Assembly: GCF_014855495.1 (NCBI RefSeq)
Contig: NZ_JACYFJ010000008.1
Location: forward strand, 1 to 64,000
Direction: 5' to 3'
DNA from: Euzebyella saccharophila
GTDB taxonomy: Bacteria; Bacteroidota; Bacteroidia; Flavobacteriales; Flavobacteriaceae
DNA: 64,000 nt
The notes beneath the pieces were generated by a model. That model saw only the letters and a program-made list of their open reading frames with translations, was not told the DNA's origin and did no database searches. Both the position numbers and the translations under genes were made by a program. This document shows, one piece after another, positions 16,989-27,400 of this stretch (the stretch's first letter is position 1; the number at the start of each line of letters is the position of its first letter).

Positions 16989-18593
16989 ATGGGTGTCAAG
17001 CTCAATTTTGCAAATCGTTTTCTGATACTTAATTGCCTAATTTTCACTTTCTCCTGTAGTGAAAAAAAGGAGAAGGAGGTAGAAGCGGTGAAACCTAATG
17101 TACTTTTCATTTTGGTTGACGATTTGGGTTTCAAAGACCTTAGTGCTACAGGCAGTTCTTTTTACGAAACCCCAAATGTTGATTCTATAGCAAAGGAGGG
17201 AATGCAGTTCACACAGGGGTATGCTGCAAGTAGGGTTTGTAGCCCGTCACGGGCAAGTATCATGACAGGTAAATTTACGGCAAGGCATGGCATTACAGAT
17301 TGGATCGGTGCCAAAACCGGTACCGACTGGAGGGAGCACGGGCACCATGATCAATTATTGCCTGCCGAATATGTTCATGCGCTGCCAAAAGAAGATATTT
17401 CCATCGCAGAAGCTTTTAAGGTCAATGGCTACAAAACTTTTTTTTCAGGCAAATGGCATTTGGGCGATGAAGGAAACTATCCTGAAGACCACGGTTTTGA
17501 TATCAATATTGCAGGTTGGGACAAAGGAAGCCCAATGGGAGGCTACTTTTCTCCTTGGAACAACCCTAAGCTCCCCATTAAAAAGGATGGCGAAAATCTT
17601 TCGATGAGACTGGCACAGGAGACAGCGGATTTCATAGAGCAAAATAAAGACGTCCCATTTTTTGCATTTCTATCCTTCTATGCGGTCCACGGGCCAATTC
17701 AAACTACGCAACCAAAATGGAAAAAATATAGGGATAAGGCCCATAAGCAGGGGATAGCTAAGGAGGGGTACGAAATGGAAAGGGTTTTGCCCATTAGAAC
17801 AGTTCAAGATAACCCCATTTATGCAGGCTTGGTTGAAAGTATGGATGATGCCGTGGGAGTGGTTTTGGAATCACTCAAAACTAGCGGTGTAGCTGATAAT
17901 ACTATTGTGGTTTTCACTTCAGACAATGGAGGGGTGGCTTCAGGAGATGCCTTCTCCACTTCAAATTTACCGCTAAGAGGGGGTAAGGGGTACCAGTGGG
18001 AAGGAGGGATTAGAGAGCCTTTTTTCATAAGGGTACCGTGGTTGGCAATCAAAAGCAAGAAAAGTGATTTCCCTGTTACCGGAGCCGATTTTTTCCCAAC
18101 CCTATTGGATTTAGCTCAATTGGAACAGTTGCCTGATCAGCACAAAGACGGGGTGAGCCTTAAACCTATTTTAGAAGGAAAAACACTCAACCTAGAACGT
18201 CCCCTATATTGGCATTATCCCCATTATGGCAATCAAGGAGGAAACCCATCCTCCATCATAAGGTTGGGAGATTGGAAGTTGATTCATTACTGGGAAAACG
18301 ATTTTGAAGAACTTTATAATTTGGGGGAAGATCCTAGCGAACAAAACAATGTCATTGGGCAACACAAGCAAGTTGCACAAAAGTTGAGCAGTCAACTCTT
18401 AAACTGGTTGAAAGAGGTAGGCGCTCGACTTCCTGAGAAAGACGAAGAATATAATGCGAATTTGGCGGCCAAGCGCCATCAATATATGGTGAATGAAAAA
18501 ATGCCGGCATTGGAGAATCAGCGAATGGATTTCTTGTCCGAAGATTTTCTGCCAAATAAGGATTGGTGGGGAAGCATGATTACAGAAGATTAA
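16989..18593 (+). CDS. S1-family sulfatase lipoprotein (CSPSR type)
   Basis: A 534-residue formylglycine-dependent sulfatase. The C-x-P-S-R signature is CSPSRASIMTG with C84 as the residue converted to formylglycine. The calcium-binding pair lies in VDDLG (43-47), and GKWHLG follows near 154. A lipobox (FTFSC, C23) places it on the periplasmic or cell surface. It should remove a sulfate ester from the glycan or an oligosaccharide. Activation needs a sulfatase-maturing enzyme, and none is encoded in this window. The target position on the sugar cannot be read from the sequence. Confidence 0.93.
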   Translation: MGVKLNFANRFLILNCLIFTFSCSEKKEKEVEAVKPNVLFILVDDLGFKDLSATGSSFYETPNVDSIAKEGMQFTQGYAASRVCSPSRASIMTGKFTARHGITDWIGAKTGTDWREHGHHDQLLPAEYVHALPKEDISIAEAFKVNGYKTFFSGKWHLGDEGNYPEDHGFDINIAGWDKGSPMGGYFSPWNNPKLPIKKDGENLSMRLAQETADFIEQNKDVPFFAFLSFYAVHGPIQTTQPKWKKYRDKAHKQGIAKEGYEMERVLPIRTVQDNPIYAGLVESMDDAVGVVLESLKTSGVADNTIVVFTSDNGGVASGDAFSTSNLPLRGGKGYQWEGGIREPFFIRVPWLAIKSKKSDFPVTGADFFPTLLDLAQLEQLPDQHKDGVSLKPILEGKTLNLERPLYWHYPHYGNQGGNPSSIIRLGDWKLIHYWENDFEELYNLGEDPSEQNNVIGQHKQVAQKLSSQLLNWLKEVGARLPEKDEEYNANLAAKRHQYMVNEKMPALENQRMDFLSEDFLPNKDWWGSMITED

Positions 18594-18620
18594 TTTTTCA
18601 ATCATTAAATATCCAAAACT

Positions 18621-20165
18621 TTGAAATCGTTTTTTTACTTAATCACCGTTTTACCTCTACTATTTCTAAGTTGTAAAGAGGAATCTAAACCATCAACTGG
18701 TTCAAAAGAGGTGTCCAAACCCAATTTTGTATTCCTTTTTGCGGATGACCAAACTTTTGAGAGTATCCATGCCTTGGGGTTCGATGAAGTACATACGCCC
18801 AATCTGGATCGATTGGTGAACAATGGCTCATCCTTTAGCCATGCCTATAATATGGGCGGTTGGAACGGGGCTATATGCGTAGCTTCTAGAGCAATGATTA
18901 TTTCTGGTTCCTATATCTGGAACGCCCAAAAGAAAAGCCAGAAATGGAGACAAGGTGATTCCCTTGCCCTGAACCAAACATGGAGCCGTTTATTGGAAAA
19001 AGAGGGATATGATACTTACATGACCGGTAAATGGCATGTAGAAGCTCCGGCAAAGACTATTTTCAACGATGCACGGCATATTAGGCCGGGAATGCCAGGG
19101 GATAAAAGAGGTGAACTAGGAGCGGCAATTAAGAAATGGAAAGAGGAATCGGGGGACATGAAAGATTGGAACGATTATATGCCCATTGGTTATGGCAGGC
19201 CAACTGGTCCGGAAGACCGGGATTGGTCCCCTACGGATACCCTTCAAGGTGGGTTTTGGGAAGGTGGTACCCATTGGAGTGAAGTCGTAAAGAACGATGC
19301 GCTTTCCTTTTTGGATATTGCCAAGGACAAAGACAATCCGTTTTTCATGTACCTGGCTTTTAATGCCACCCATGATCCAAGGCAGGCTCCACAACGTTTT
19401 ATGGACATGTACCCATTGGAAAATATCAGGGTTCCCGAGAATTTCCTGCCAGAATATCCCTGGAAAGAAGAAATAGGAAACGAGCCCGGTCTTAGGGATG
19501 AGGCGCTGGCCCCTTTCCCAAGAACAAAATATGCCGTAAAAGTGCACCGTCAAGAATACTATGCTCTTATCAGCCATATGGATGAACAAATAGGAAAAAT
19601 TTTGGATGCTCTGGAGGCAAGCGGAAAAATGGATAATACCTATATCTTTTTTGGAGCCGATCATGGACTATCCGTAGGGCATCATGGTTTGATCGGTAAA
19701 CAAAGTATGTTCGATCATAGCGTACGTATTCCCATGATGGTTATGGGGCCCAATGTGCCCAAGGGAAAGGTGTTTGGTCAAGATGTTTACCTACAGGATA
19801 TCATGGCCACTACTCTAGAATTGGCAGAGGTTGAAAAACCGGATTATGTACAGTTCCATAGTTTTATGGACGTGCTCGAGGGAAATAATACAGAAGGCCA
19901 TTATTCAGATGGTGTCTATGGCGCATACACCCAAGTTCAGCGTATGATCAGAAAAGATGGTTATAAGTTATTGGTATTTCCCACGATGGAAAAGGTGCTT
20001 CTATTCGATATGAAAAAAGATCCTTATGAAATGAACGATTTGGCTGAAGAGAAAGCCTATTCCGATAAGGTGAAGACTATGTTTTCAGAATTATTGAAAC
20101 TTCAAGAGAAATATGAGGACCCTCTATCTTTGCAACATATATATGAAAAGCTGTCCAAAGTTTAA
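18621..20165 (+). CDS. S1-family sulfatase lipoprotein (CVASR type)
   Basis: A 514-residue second sulfatase. The start is a TTG at the end of a short AT-rich gap; it gives a clean lipoprotein signal (LLFLSC, C18), and no ATG does so. The formylglycine signature is CVASRAMIISG with C86 and R90: alanine replaces proline, as in one branch of the family. The calcium site is ADDQ (41-44), and TGKWH and DHGLSVGHHG follow. It belongs to a different subfamily from the sulfatase 27 bases upstream, so the two probably act on different sulfate positions. Its TAA overlaps the stop of the convergent EamA gene in a TTAA tetramer. Confidence 0.92.
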   Translation: MKSFFYLITVLPLLFLSCKEESKPSTGSKEVSKPNFVFLFADDQTFESIHALGFDEVHTPNLDRLVNNGSSFSHAYNMGGWNGAICVASRAMIISGSYIWNAQKKSQKWRQGDSLALNQTWSRLLEKEGYDTYMTGKWHVEAPAKTIFNDARHIRPGMPGDKRGELGAAIKKWKEESGDMKDWNDYMPIGYGRPTGPEDRDWSPTDTLQGGFWEGGTHWSEVVKNDALSFLDIAKDKDNPFFMYLAFNATHDPRQAPQRFMDMYPLENIRVPENFLPEYPWKEEIGNEPGLRDEALAPFPRTKYAVKVHRQEYYALISHMDEQIGKILDALEASGKMDNTYIFFGADHGLSVGHHGLIGKQSMFDHSVRIPMMVMGPNVPKGKVFGQDVYLQDIMATTLELAEVEKPDYVQFHSFMDVLEGNNTEGHYSDGVYGAYTQVQRMIRKDGYKLLVFPTMEKVLLFDMKKDPYEMNDLAEEKAYSDKVKTMFSELLKLQEKYEDPLSLQHIYEKLSKV

Positions 20166-21016
20166 CTTGATTTATCCAATTTTGATTTATAAACAACATT
20201 GGCTACCAACCCCGATACTATCAGGAGAATTCCTATAAGACTGTACATAGTGTAGACTTCCCCCAACCACAGAAAACCTAAAATACCGGTAAACAAAACT
20301 TCTAGGTACTTCAAGGGAGCTACTAAATTGTTGGCGGCAATCTGAAACGCTTTCGTCATAAAAAACTGCCCAACAAAGCCAAATAAACCCAAAGCCAAAA
20401 AGATGGCCCAGTCCAGCCCTTGGGGCATTTGCCATACGGGAATGGCCATTACCAGGCCAAAGGAGGTAGCTGTAAACATAAAGTAATTGATAATGATAAT
20501 TGGATGATCTTTTTGACCAATTTTACTAATGCAGATATACACCAAACCACTCAGCACAGCGGCCGATAAAATGAGGGTAAGCCCAATATTATTTACATTG
20601 CTATCAAATCCTTTAAGAATTACAACTCCGGCAAATGATACAATGAAGAATAACCATTGGGGAGCCTTGATTTTTTCTTTAAGAAAAAAAATAGCAAATA
20701 TGGCGGAAAAAATGGGTGCAAGGTAGCGTAAGGACACGGCAGTAGCAGCGGATAGGTATTTCATGGATGCGAAAAAAAGAGTCATAGAGGATGTACCCGT
20801 TATGGCTCTAAGCACAAGAAGTTTTCTTTCGTTCCCCAATATATTCAACCTTAATTTTTTCACTAGGGCCATGGTTATGAGGAGCGACCCAAATCCCCTG
20901 AAAAAAACTATTTCATAAACGTTGTATTCCACAAGTTGCTTCACCAAGGTATTCATTAGCGTAAACGCCAAGGCACCTAGTGTCATGTACAATAAGACTT
21001 TTTTTAAAATCATCAA
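20162..21016 (-). CDS. EamA/DMT-family transporter
   Basis: A 284-residue inner-membrane protein with ten hydrophobic helices in two EamA repeats (about 8-135 and 150-280), as in drug/metabolite exporters of the RhaT/YdcZ type. Charged cytoplasmic loops and the typical PLKYLEVLFTGILGFLWLGE in the second half support this. The substrate is unknown. It lies on the opposite strand to the sulfatase operon and shares its stop-codon tetramer with it. It is followed by the terminator of the gltBD operon, which reads in the same direction, so it has its own promoter. Confidence 0.88.
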   Translation of the reverse strand: MMILKKVLLYMTLGALAFTLMNTLVKQLVEYNVYEIVFFRGFGSLLITMALVKKLRLNILGNERKLLVLRAITGTSSMTLFFASMKYLSAATAVSLRYLAPIFSAIFAIFFLKEKIKAPQWLFFIVSFAGVVILKGFDSNVNNIGLTLILSAAVLSGLVYICISKIGQKDHPIIIINYFMFTATSFGLVMAIPVWQMPQGLDWAIFLALGLFGFVGQFFMTKAFQIAANNLVAPLKYLEVLFTGILGFLWLGEVYTMYSLIGILLIVSGLVANVVYKSKLDKSS

Positions 21017-21035
21017 TATTCTAAGGCATTTGAAA

Positions 21036-21069
21036 AATAAAAAAATCCAACCCGAGGTACGGGTTGGAT
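21036..21069 (-). terminator. Intrinsic terminator of gltBD
   Basis: ATCCAACCCG and CGGGTTGGAT form a perfect 10-bp stem with a five-base loop. On the minus strand it is followed by a T run, just after the gltD stop. Confidence 0.88.
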
Positions 21070-21099
21070 ATCTAATATTGCTAATGAATATTTAAAAGA

Positions 21100-22560
21100 C
21101 TACACCCCTGGTAGATCTCCCTCTCCTTTTAAAGGAAGAGATGAGCTGCCCATTAAATATTTATCCACGTGATGAGCTGCTTGCCTTCCTTCGGAAATGG
21201 CCCAAACAATAAGGGATTGTCCTCTTCTTTGGTCTCCAGCGGCAAAAACACCCGGTACATTTGTCTTGTAATCATTTTCAGATGCCTCAATATTGGTTCT
21301 AGCATCATGCTTAATACCCAATTGGTCAGAAATAGTAGTTTCAGAACCTGTAAAACCAAGGGCCAATAAGGCCAATTCACATTTCCACTCTTTTTCCGTG
21401 CCTTCAACTTCAATTAATTGCGGTCTTTGGCCGGGAACTGTTTTCCATTCCACACGAACCGTTTTTAGGGCCGTTAGCTTACCGTTCTCATCCGTAACAA
21501 ACTCCTTGGTATTGATCAGCCAATTACGTTCTACCCCTTCTTTATGGGAGCTAGAAGTTTTTAATTGCAAAGGCCAATAGGGCCATGGTGTGCTTGGAGA
21601 CCTGTCTCCCGGTGGTTTAGGCATAATTTCAAAATTCACCACGGATTTTGCACCATGTCTATTTGAGGTTCCAATACAATCTGAACCAGTATCACCACCA
21701 CCAATGACAATCACATTCTTATCAGTTGCCATTACTTGGTTTTCTACTTTTTTTCCTAGAACCACTTTGGTCTGCTGGGTTAGAAAATCCATTGCCTGGA
21801 CCACACCATCAGCATCAATACCTGGAATAGGTAATGACCTCCTTTTGGTGGCACCTCCTGCCAAGACTACGGCATCATACTCCTTAATTTCCTCTACTGG
21901 AACATTTTCACCAACATGGGAGTTGACCTTGAATTGAATCCCTTCTTCCTTTAAAATGTCTACCCTTCGGTCAATAATGTTCTTTTCCATTTTAAAATTT
22001 GGAATTCCATAACGCAAAAGTCCACCGATTTCATCGTCCCTTTCGTACACGGTTACTAAATGCCCAGCTCTGTTCAACTGCTGTGCGGCCGCCAAACCAG
22101 CAGGTCCTGAGCCTACAACGGCCACTGTTTTGCCGGTACGTTTCTTTGGAGGAACTGCTTTGATCCAACCTTCGGCAAAGGCCTTTTCAACAATGTTTTT
22201 CTCTATGTTTTCTATGGATACAGGGTCTTCAATAATCCCCAATACACAAGACTGTTCGCACGGTGCTGGACATAATCTTCCCGTAAACTCTGGAAAATTA
22301 TTGGTGGAATGAAGAATAAGGGATGCCTTATGCCATTCTCCTTGGTGAACCATATGGTTAAAGTCTGGAATCAGATTCCCCAGCGGGCATCCACTATGGC
22401 AAAAAGGAATACCGCAATCCATACATCTGGAGCCTTGCAAACCTATTTCTTTTTCATTCATAGGTATGGTAAACTCCTTGTAGTGGCCTACTCTTTCTTT
22501 TACAGGAGTATAGGCCTCATCCTGTCTTTCGTATTCTTTAAATCCGGTAATCTTTCCCAT
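21100..22560 (-). CDS. gltD: Glutamate synthase, small (beta) subunit
   Basis: A 486-residue NAD(P)H-oxidising subunit of glutamate synthase. The N-terminal cysteines CMDCGIPFCHSGCP and CPAPCEQSC bind 4Fe-4S clusters; the FAD site (VVGSGPAGLAAA, about 147-158) and the second nucleotide site (VIGGGDTGSDC) follow. It passes electrons to the large subunit for conversion of glutamine and 2-oxoglutarate to two glutamates. The gene starts two bases after the gltB stop on the same strand, so they form one operon, ended by a strong hairpin. Confidence 0.96.
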   Translation of the reverse strand: MGKITGFKEYERQDEAYTPVKERVGHYKEFTIPMNEKEIGLQGSRCMDCGIPFCHSGCPLGNLIPDFNHMVHQGEWHKASLILHSTNNFPEFTGRLCPAPCEQSCVLGIIEDPVSIENIEKNIVEKAFAEGWIKAVPPKKRTGKTVAVVGSGPAGLAAAQQLNRAGHLVTVYERDDEIGGLLRYGIPNFKMEKNIIDRRVDILKEEGIQFKVNSHVGENVPVEEIKEYDAVVLAGGATKRRSLPIPGIDADGVVQAMDFLTQQTKVVLGKKVENQVMATDKNVIVIGGGDTGSDCIGTSNRHGAKSVVNFEIMPKPPGDRSPSTPWPYWPLQLKTSSSHKEGVERNWLINTKEFVTDENGKLTALKTVRVEWKTVPGQRPQLIEVEGTEKEWKCELALLALGFTGSETTISDQLGIKHDARTNIEASENDYKTNVPGVFAAGDQRRGQSLIVWAISEGRQAAHHVDKYLMGSSSLPLKGEGDLPGV

Positions 22561-22562
22561 AA

Positions 22563-25500
22563 TTATGCTATCTGTAATTCTTCAACCATTGGTTCTTCAT
22601 TGGCAATACGCTCAAGTGCTGCCTTGTACTCTCTTGGCATTACTTTCACAAATTTTTTCAAACTTTCTTCCCAATTTTCAAGAACCTCTTTTCCTCTGTT
22701 ACTATTTGTGTAAAGAACATGATTTTCAATCAATCCCTTCAGTTCTTCTTTATCTTCTTCGGTAAGCGGATCAAAGTCCACCGTTTCTTCGTTGCAAAGT
22801 CCGTTTTTGAACAATCCCTTTTCATCAAAGACATAGGCATAACCTCCGCTCATTCCGGCTGCAAAGTTTCTTCCCGTTTTACCTAGAATTACCACTTTAC
22901 CACCGGTCATGTACTCACAACCATGGTCTCCAACGCCTTCTACTACGGCAATGGCTCCTGAGTTTCTAACGGCAAAACGTTCTCCGGCAATACCGTTTAT
23001 GTATGCCTGACCTTTAACCGCCCCAAAAAGACAAACGTTACCTACAATTATATTTTCCTCCGCCTTGAAATCTGCGGCTTCTGGTTTTTTAACTATAATC
23101 TTTGCTCCAGAAAGACCTTTGCCCAAGTAGTCGTTTGAGTTTCCATGGATGGTGTATGTAATGCCATTGGCTCCAAAAACCCCAAAACTTTGACCTGCAG
23201 ACCCGGTAAACGTTAAGTTGAGCGTGTCATCCGGCAATCCTAAATGTCCATAAATCTTGGATATTTCATTTGAAACGATTGCTCCAACGGAACGGTCCGT
23301 ATTGTTTATCTTATAATCTAAAGAAGTAACCACCTTTCTGAAGATGGCCATGTGGGCATCTTTTAAAATTTGAAAATCAATTACCTCGTCTAGATTATGG
23401 TCTTGTTTTTCCGTATTTCTTAAAACAAGGTTTTCGTAACCTTCCGGTTGATACAAAATTCCGGAAAGATCAAGTCCTTTAGCCTTGTAATGGTCCAATA
23501 CCTTTCTTGCGTTCAACTTGTTGGCCTGACCGACCATTTCGTCCATGGTTCTGAAACCAAGTTGCGCCATAATAGACCTAAGCTCATTTGCAACAAAATA
23601 AAAGAAGTTGATTACGTGTTCTGGCGTACCCTTAAAGTTCTTTCTTAATTCTTTATCCTGTGTAGCAATACCAACGGGACACGTATTTAGATGACATTTA
23701 CGCATCATAATACAACCAGAAGCTACTAGAGGCGCCGTTGCAAAACCAAATTCTTCTGCACCCAGAAGTGCAGCGATCGCCACATCTCTACCTGTTTTCA
23801 TTTGGCCATCACACTCTACAACAATTCTAGACCTTAGGTTATTGAGTACTAGGGTTTGTTGTGCTTCGGCAAGGCCAAGTTCCCAAGGTAGGCCTGCATG
23901 TTTTAAGGAGGTGAGGGGAGAAGCTCCCGTTCCCCCATCGTATCCGGAGATCAGAACAACATCTGCCTTGGCTTTTGCAACACCAGCTGCAATAGTGCCA
24001 ACACCAACTTCGGAAACCAATTTTACATTGATTCTAGCTTCCCTGTTGGCATTTTTAAGGTCATAAATTAATTGGGCCAAATCCTCAATAGAATAAATGT
24101 CATGATGAGGTGGAGGTGAAACCAATCCTACAAAAGGAGTGGAGTTTCTTGCGGAGGCTATCCAAGGCAATACCTTATGGCCAGGAAGTTGCCCTCCTTC
24201 TCCGGGCTTGGCCCCTTGTGCCATTTTTATCTGAATTTCCTTTGCAGAAGTTAAATAGTGCGATGTTACACCAAATCTACCAGAGGCTACCTGCTTAATT
24301 GCAGAGTTCTTGTTATCACCATTGGCATCTGGTTGAAAACGTTTTCTGTCTTCCCCACCTTCACCGGAGTTGGACTTACCGCCCAAACGGTTCATGGCAA
24401 TGGCTAAATTTTCATGTGCTTCCCTAGAGATGGAACCGTATGACATAGCGCCTGTTTTAAAGCGCTTCACAATTTCAGTCCATGGTTCTACCTCCTCCAA
24501 AGGAATGGGGTCCAAATTGCTAAACTCGAACAGACCTCTAATGGTAAGCATTCGCTTGGATTGGTCATTAATGGCCTGGGCATAGATATCATATGATTTT
24601 TGGTCACTTAACCTAACGGATTGCTGTAGTTTGGCAACGGTTGTTGGGTTAAACATATGTCTTTCTCCATGACGCCTCCATCTATAATCCCCTCCAATAT
24701 TTAAGGCGAGGTTTTTGTCAATTTTAGTCTCTGGATAGGCATTTTTGTACCTATGGTTAATTTCTTTTTCGATTTCGTACAATCCCACACCCTCAATTCT
24801 TGAGGTGGTATAAGGGAAATATTTCTCTACGAAATCTGAGTTGAATCCTACAATTTCAAAAATTTGCGACCCTCTATAGGAATGCAAGGTAGAAATACCA
24901 ATTTTATTCATGATCTTAAGAAGACCTTTTCCTATAGCTTTGTTGAAATTATTTACGGCAACCTGCTCCTCCAGCTCTATAAAGCCATCCTTCACCTGTT
25001 GTCTAATGATTTCATTAACCATGTACGGATTGATGGCCGAGGCTCCATAACCGAACAAGGTAGCAAAATGATGAGGTTCCCGAGGTTCAGCAGATTCTAT
25101 AATAATATCAAAGTACGAACGCTTTCTTAACCTGTTCATCTGGTGATGAACAAATGAGCATGCCAGCAAACAAGGGATGGGGGCTAAACCTTTTTTGGCT
25201 CCCCTATCAGAAAGAATGATAATATTCACTCCTTTTTCAACGGCATTGGTAACTTTCTCAATAATTTGGTCCAGACCTTCTTCCAAACCGTTCATTCCAC
25301 GTTCTACTTCATAGAGCATACCAATGGTTTCCGCCTTAAAACCGCTAATTCCTATACTCCTTATTTTCTCCAAATCGTCATTGGAAATAACCGGATTTTG
25401 GATTCTAAGTTTGGAACATTGCTCTGGAGTAATGTCAAAAATATTCTTATCGTGTCCTAGGGCTAGACTGATATCTGTAACCACTTCTTCCCTGATACCA

Positions 25501-27074
25501 TCTAAAGGTGGGTTGGTAACCTGGGCAAACAATTGCTTGAAGTAATTGGGAAGTAATTGTGGTAAATCCGAAAGAACAGCAATAGGAGTGTCAATACCCA
25601 TAGATCCCAAAGCTTCCTTACCATTTTGGGCCATGGGCACAATTACTTCTTGAATATCTTCAATAGTGTAATTGTAAAGTCTTTGTCTTGTATTTACATC
25701 AATGGTCTCAATAGGGCAGGTATCATTGGTGTAATCTACATCTTTAAGTTGCAAACTTTTTTCCTTTAACCATTTACGATATGGTCTCTCAGAAACAATT
25801 TTTGCTTTAATTTCTTCATCGTCTATGATGCGGCCCTCATTCATGTCTACCAAGAACATTTTTCCTGGTTCCAGTCTACCATGATACGCTATATCTGAAG
25901 GGTCCAGGTCTACTACACCTACTTCGGAAGACATAATCAACTTTCCGCTTTTGGTAACAGTATATCTTGAGGGTCTAAGTCCGTTACGGTCTAGTAGCGC
26001 CCCTATGTAATCACCATCTGTAAATGGTACGGAAGCTGGTCCGTCCCAAGGTTCCATGATACAGGAATTGTATTCATAGAAAGCCTTTCTTTCATCGGAC
26101 ATGGTGGCATGTTTCTCCCAAGCTTCCGGAATGGTCATCATCATTACCTCTGGTAGCGAGCGTCCTGTAAGGGTCAATAACTCCACTGACATATCCATGG
26201 AGGCCGAATCTGATTTTCCGGGAAGGATGATCGGAAATAGTTTTTCCATATCCTCACCAAAAATTTCAGACTTCATAATTTCTTCGCGAACCCGCATTCT
26301 GGAAACGTTTCCTCTCAAAGTGTTGATTTCCCCATTTTGACAAAGAAACCTAAAAGGTTGAGCCAGTTCCCATGAAGGCATGGTGTTGGTTGAGAACCTT
26401 TGGTGTACCAACGCCAGCCTAGTTACTAGGTCTGGCTGTTGTAAATCCGTAAAATAGGGCCCTATATCTTCGGGCATGATGATACCCTTATATATTAATG
26501 TTGTATTGGAGAGACTGCACACATAGAAATAATCTGCCAAAGAGATTTTAGATTTTCTAATGTTGTGTTCGGCTATTTTTCTGGCAGCGTAGAGCTTGGC
26601 CTTAAAAACGTTTTCCTCAAGATTTTCTTGAGCGATAAAAACTTGTTGGATGAGAGGTTCGGAAGCAGCGGCAATTTCCCCTAATTGAGAAGGGTCCACT
26701 GGTACTGTTCTCCAGCCCAGAATTTTTAAGCCTTGATTTTTGATTTCCTTTTCAAAAGTGTCCTTACAGTAAATAAATTGGTTTTCGTTTTTTGGAAAGA
26801 AAACCATACCTACGGCATATTGGCGTTGTTCAGGTAATTGAAATTCACAGACTCTTTTGAAATAATCATGTGGTATATCAATTAACAATCCTGCACCATC
26901 ACCCGTTCTTCCATCTGCACTTACCCCTCCACGGTGTTCCAATTTCACAAGAATTTCAAGGGCATCGTGAATAATCTGGTTAGACTTTTCTCCCTTTAAA
27001 TTACAAATGAATCCGGCACCGCAGTTTTCGTGCTCAAATTCCGGTAGGTACATACCTTGTCTCTTCATCGTCAT
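22563..27074 (-). CDS. gltB: Glutamate synthase, large (alpha) subunit
   Basis: A 1503-residue glutamate synthase large chain. The class II glutaminase nucleophile is C18 in ENCGAGF, after a short propeptide. The central and FMN-binding synthase domains include [12 protein letters not shown] and [10 protein letters not shown], and the 3Fe-4S cluster cysteines are in [17 protein letters not shown]-terminal GXGXG beta-helix domain closes the protein. Full length for the family. The second in-frame ATG, two codons later (MKRQGMY), is an equally good start. A possible -7 box (TATTTTTG on the minus strand, 27092-27099) lies close upstream. Confidence 0.96.
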   Translation of the reverse strand: MTMKRQGMYLPEFEHENCGAGFICNLKGEKSNQIIHDALEILVKLEHRGGVSADGRTGDGAGLLIDIPHDYFKRVCEFQLPEQRQYAVGMVFFPKNENQFIYCKDTFEKEIKNQGLKILGWRTVPVDPSQLGEIAAASEPLIQQVFIAQENLEENVFKAKLYAARKIAEHNIRKSKISLADYFYVCSLSNTTLIYKGIIMPEDIGPYFTDLQQPDLVTRLALVHQRFSTNTMPSWELAQPFRFLCQNGEINTLRGNVSRMRVREEIMKSEIFGEDMEKLFPIILPGKSDSASMDMSVELLTLTGRSLPEVMMMTIPEAWEKHATMSDERKAFYEYNSCIMEPWDGPASVPFTDGDYIGALLDRNGLRPSRYTVTKSGKLIMSSEVGVVDLDPSDIAYHGRLEPGKMFLVDMNEGRIIDDEEIKAKIVSERPYRKWLKEKSLQLKDVDYTNDTCPIETIDVNTRQRLYNYTIEDIQEVIVPMAQNGKEALGSMGIDTPIAVLSDLPQLLPNYFKQLFAQVTNPPLDGIREEVVTDISLALGHDKNIFDITPEQCSKLRIQNPVISNDDLEKIRSIGISGFKAETIGMLYEVERGMNGLEEGLDQIIEKVTNAVEKGVNIIILSDRGAKKGLAPIPCLLACSFVHHQMNRLRKRSYFDIIIESAEPREPHHFATLFGYGASAINPYMVNEIIRQQVKDGFIELEEQVAVNNFNKAIGKGLLKIMNKIGISTLHSYRGSQIFEIVGFNSDFVEKYFPYTTSRIEGVGLYEIEKEINHRYKNAYPETKIDKNLALNIGGDYRWRRHGERHMFNPTTVAKLQQSVRLSDQKSYDIYAQAINDQSKRMLTIRGLFEFSNLDPIPLEEVEPWTEIVKRFKTGAMSYGSISREAHENLAIAMNRLGGKSNSGEGGEDRKRFQPDANGDNKNSAIKQVASGRFGVTSHYLTSAKEIQIKMAQGAKPGEGGQLPGHKVLPWIASARNSTPFVGLVSPPPHHDIYSIEDLAQLIYDLKNANREARINVKLVSEVGVGTIAAGVAKAKADVVLISGYDGGTGASPLTSLKHAGLPWELGLAEAQQTLVLNNLRSRIVVECDGQMKTGRDVAIAALLGAEEFGFATAPLVASGCIMMRKCHLNTCPVGIATQDKELRKNFKGTPEHVINFFYFVANELRSIMAQLGFRTMDEMVGQANKLNARKVLDHYKAKGLDLSGILYQPEGYENLVLRNTEKQDHNLDEVIDFQILKDAHMAIFRKVVTSLDYKINNTDRSVGAIVSNEISKIYGHLGLPDDTLNLTFTGSAGQSFGVFGANGITYTIHGNSNDYLGKGLSGAKIIVKKPEAADFKAEENIIVGNVCLFGAVKGQAYINGIAGERFAVRNSGAIAVVEGVGDHGCEYMTGGKVVILGKTGRNFAAGMSGGYAYVFDEKGLFKNGLCNEETVDFDPLTEEDKEELKGLIENHVLYTNSNRGKEVLENWEESLKKFVKVMPREYKAALERIANEEPMVEELQIA

Positions 27075-27352
27075 ATATTATCGTATTTCCTCAAAAATAA
27101 CTTTTTTGATGCATTATTAATAGTGATTTTGGGGGAATCGAATAAAAATCCAACGTTTTGAATTAAACGTTAAATAATGTTTAAATATGGATTATCCACC
27201 CCCTAAAATTATCAGAATGGTAAATTTAGCTCAAAAGAGTTGGCTTTTAAAGTTTTTAAGGGGTTTGCTTTTCTCAAACTGTGCTTTTGTAACATAATGC
27301 CCTTAAATTATTAGGGTTTTAGTGTAGAAAATGGCTATTTAACAAACAGAAC
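27075..27352. other. Noncoding region upstream of gltB
   Basis: About 280 AT-rich bases ahead of gltB. The only readable signal is TATTTTTG on the minus strand (27092-27099), a TAnnTTTG match about 20 bases from the start codon and without a TTG partner. I see no small gene or riboswitch fold I can support. Confidence 0.4.
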
Positions 27353-27371
27353 ACCCTCCTAATGGGAGGGT
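27353..27371 (-). terminator. Hairpin after the acyl-CoA dehydrogenase gene
   Basis: ACCCTCC and GGAGGGT form a 7-bp GC-rich stem just beyond the end of the acyl-CoA dehydrogenase gene. The following bases on the minus strand are T-rich but not a clean T run, so it may be a weak or assisted terminator. Confidence 0.55.
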
Positions 27372-27400
27372 GGGTAATAAATATTCAGTTTAAATCGCTG

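Noticed and set aside
19116-19664. 182-codon open frame on the minus strand inside the second sulfatase gene
   Set aside because: It lies wholly within a strongly supported sulfatase, has no recognisable domain, and its composition is that expected from the opposite strand.
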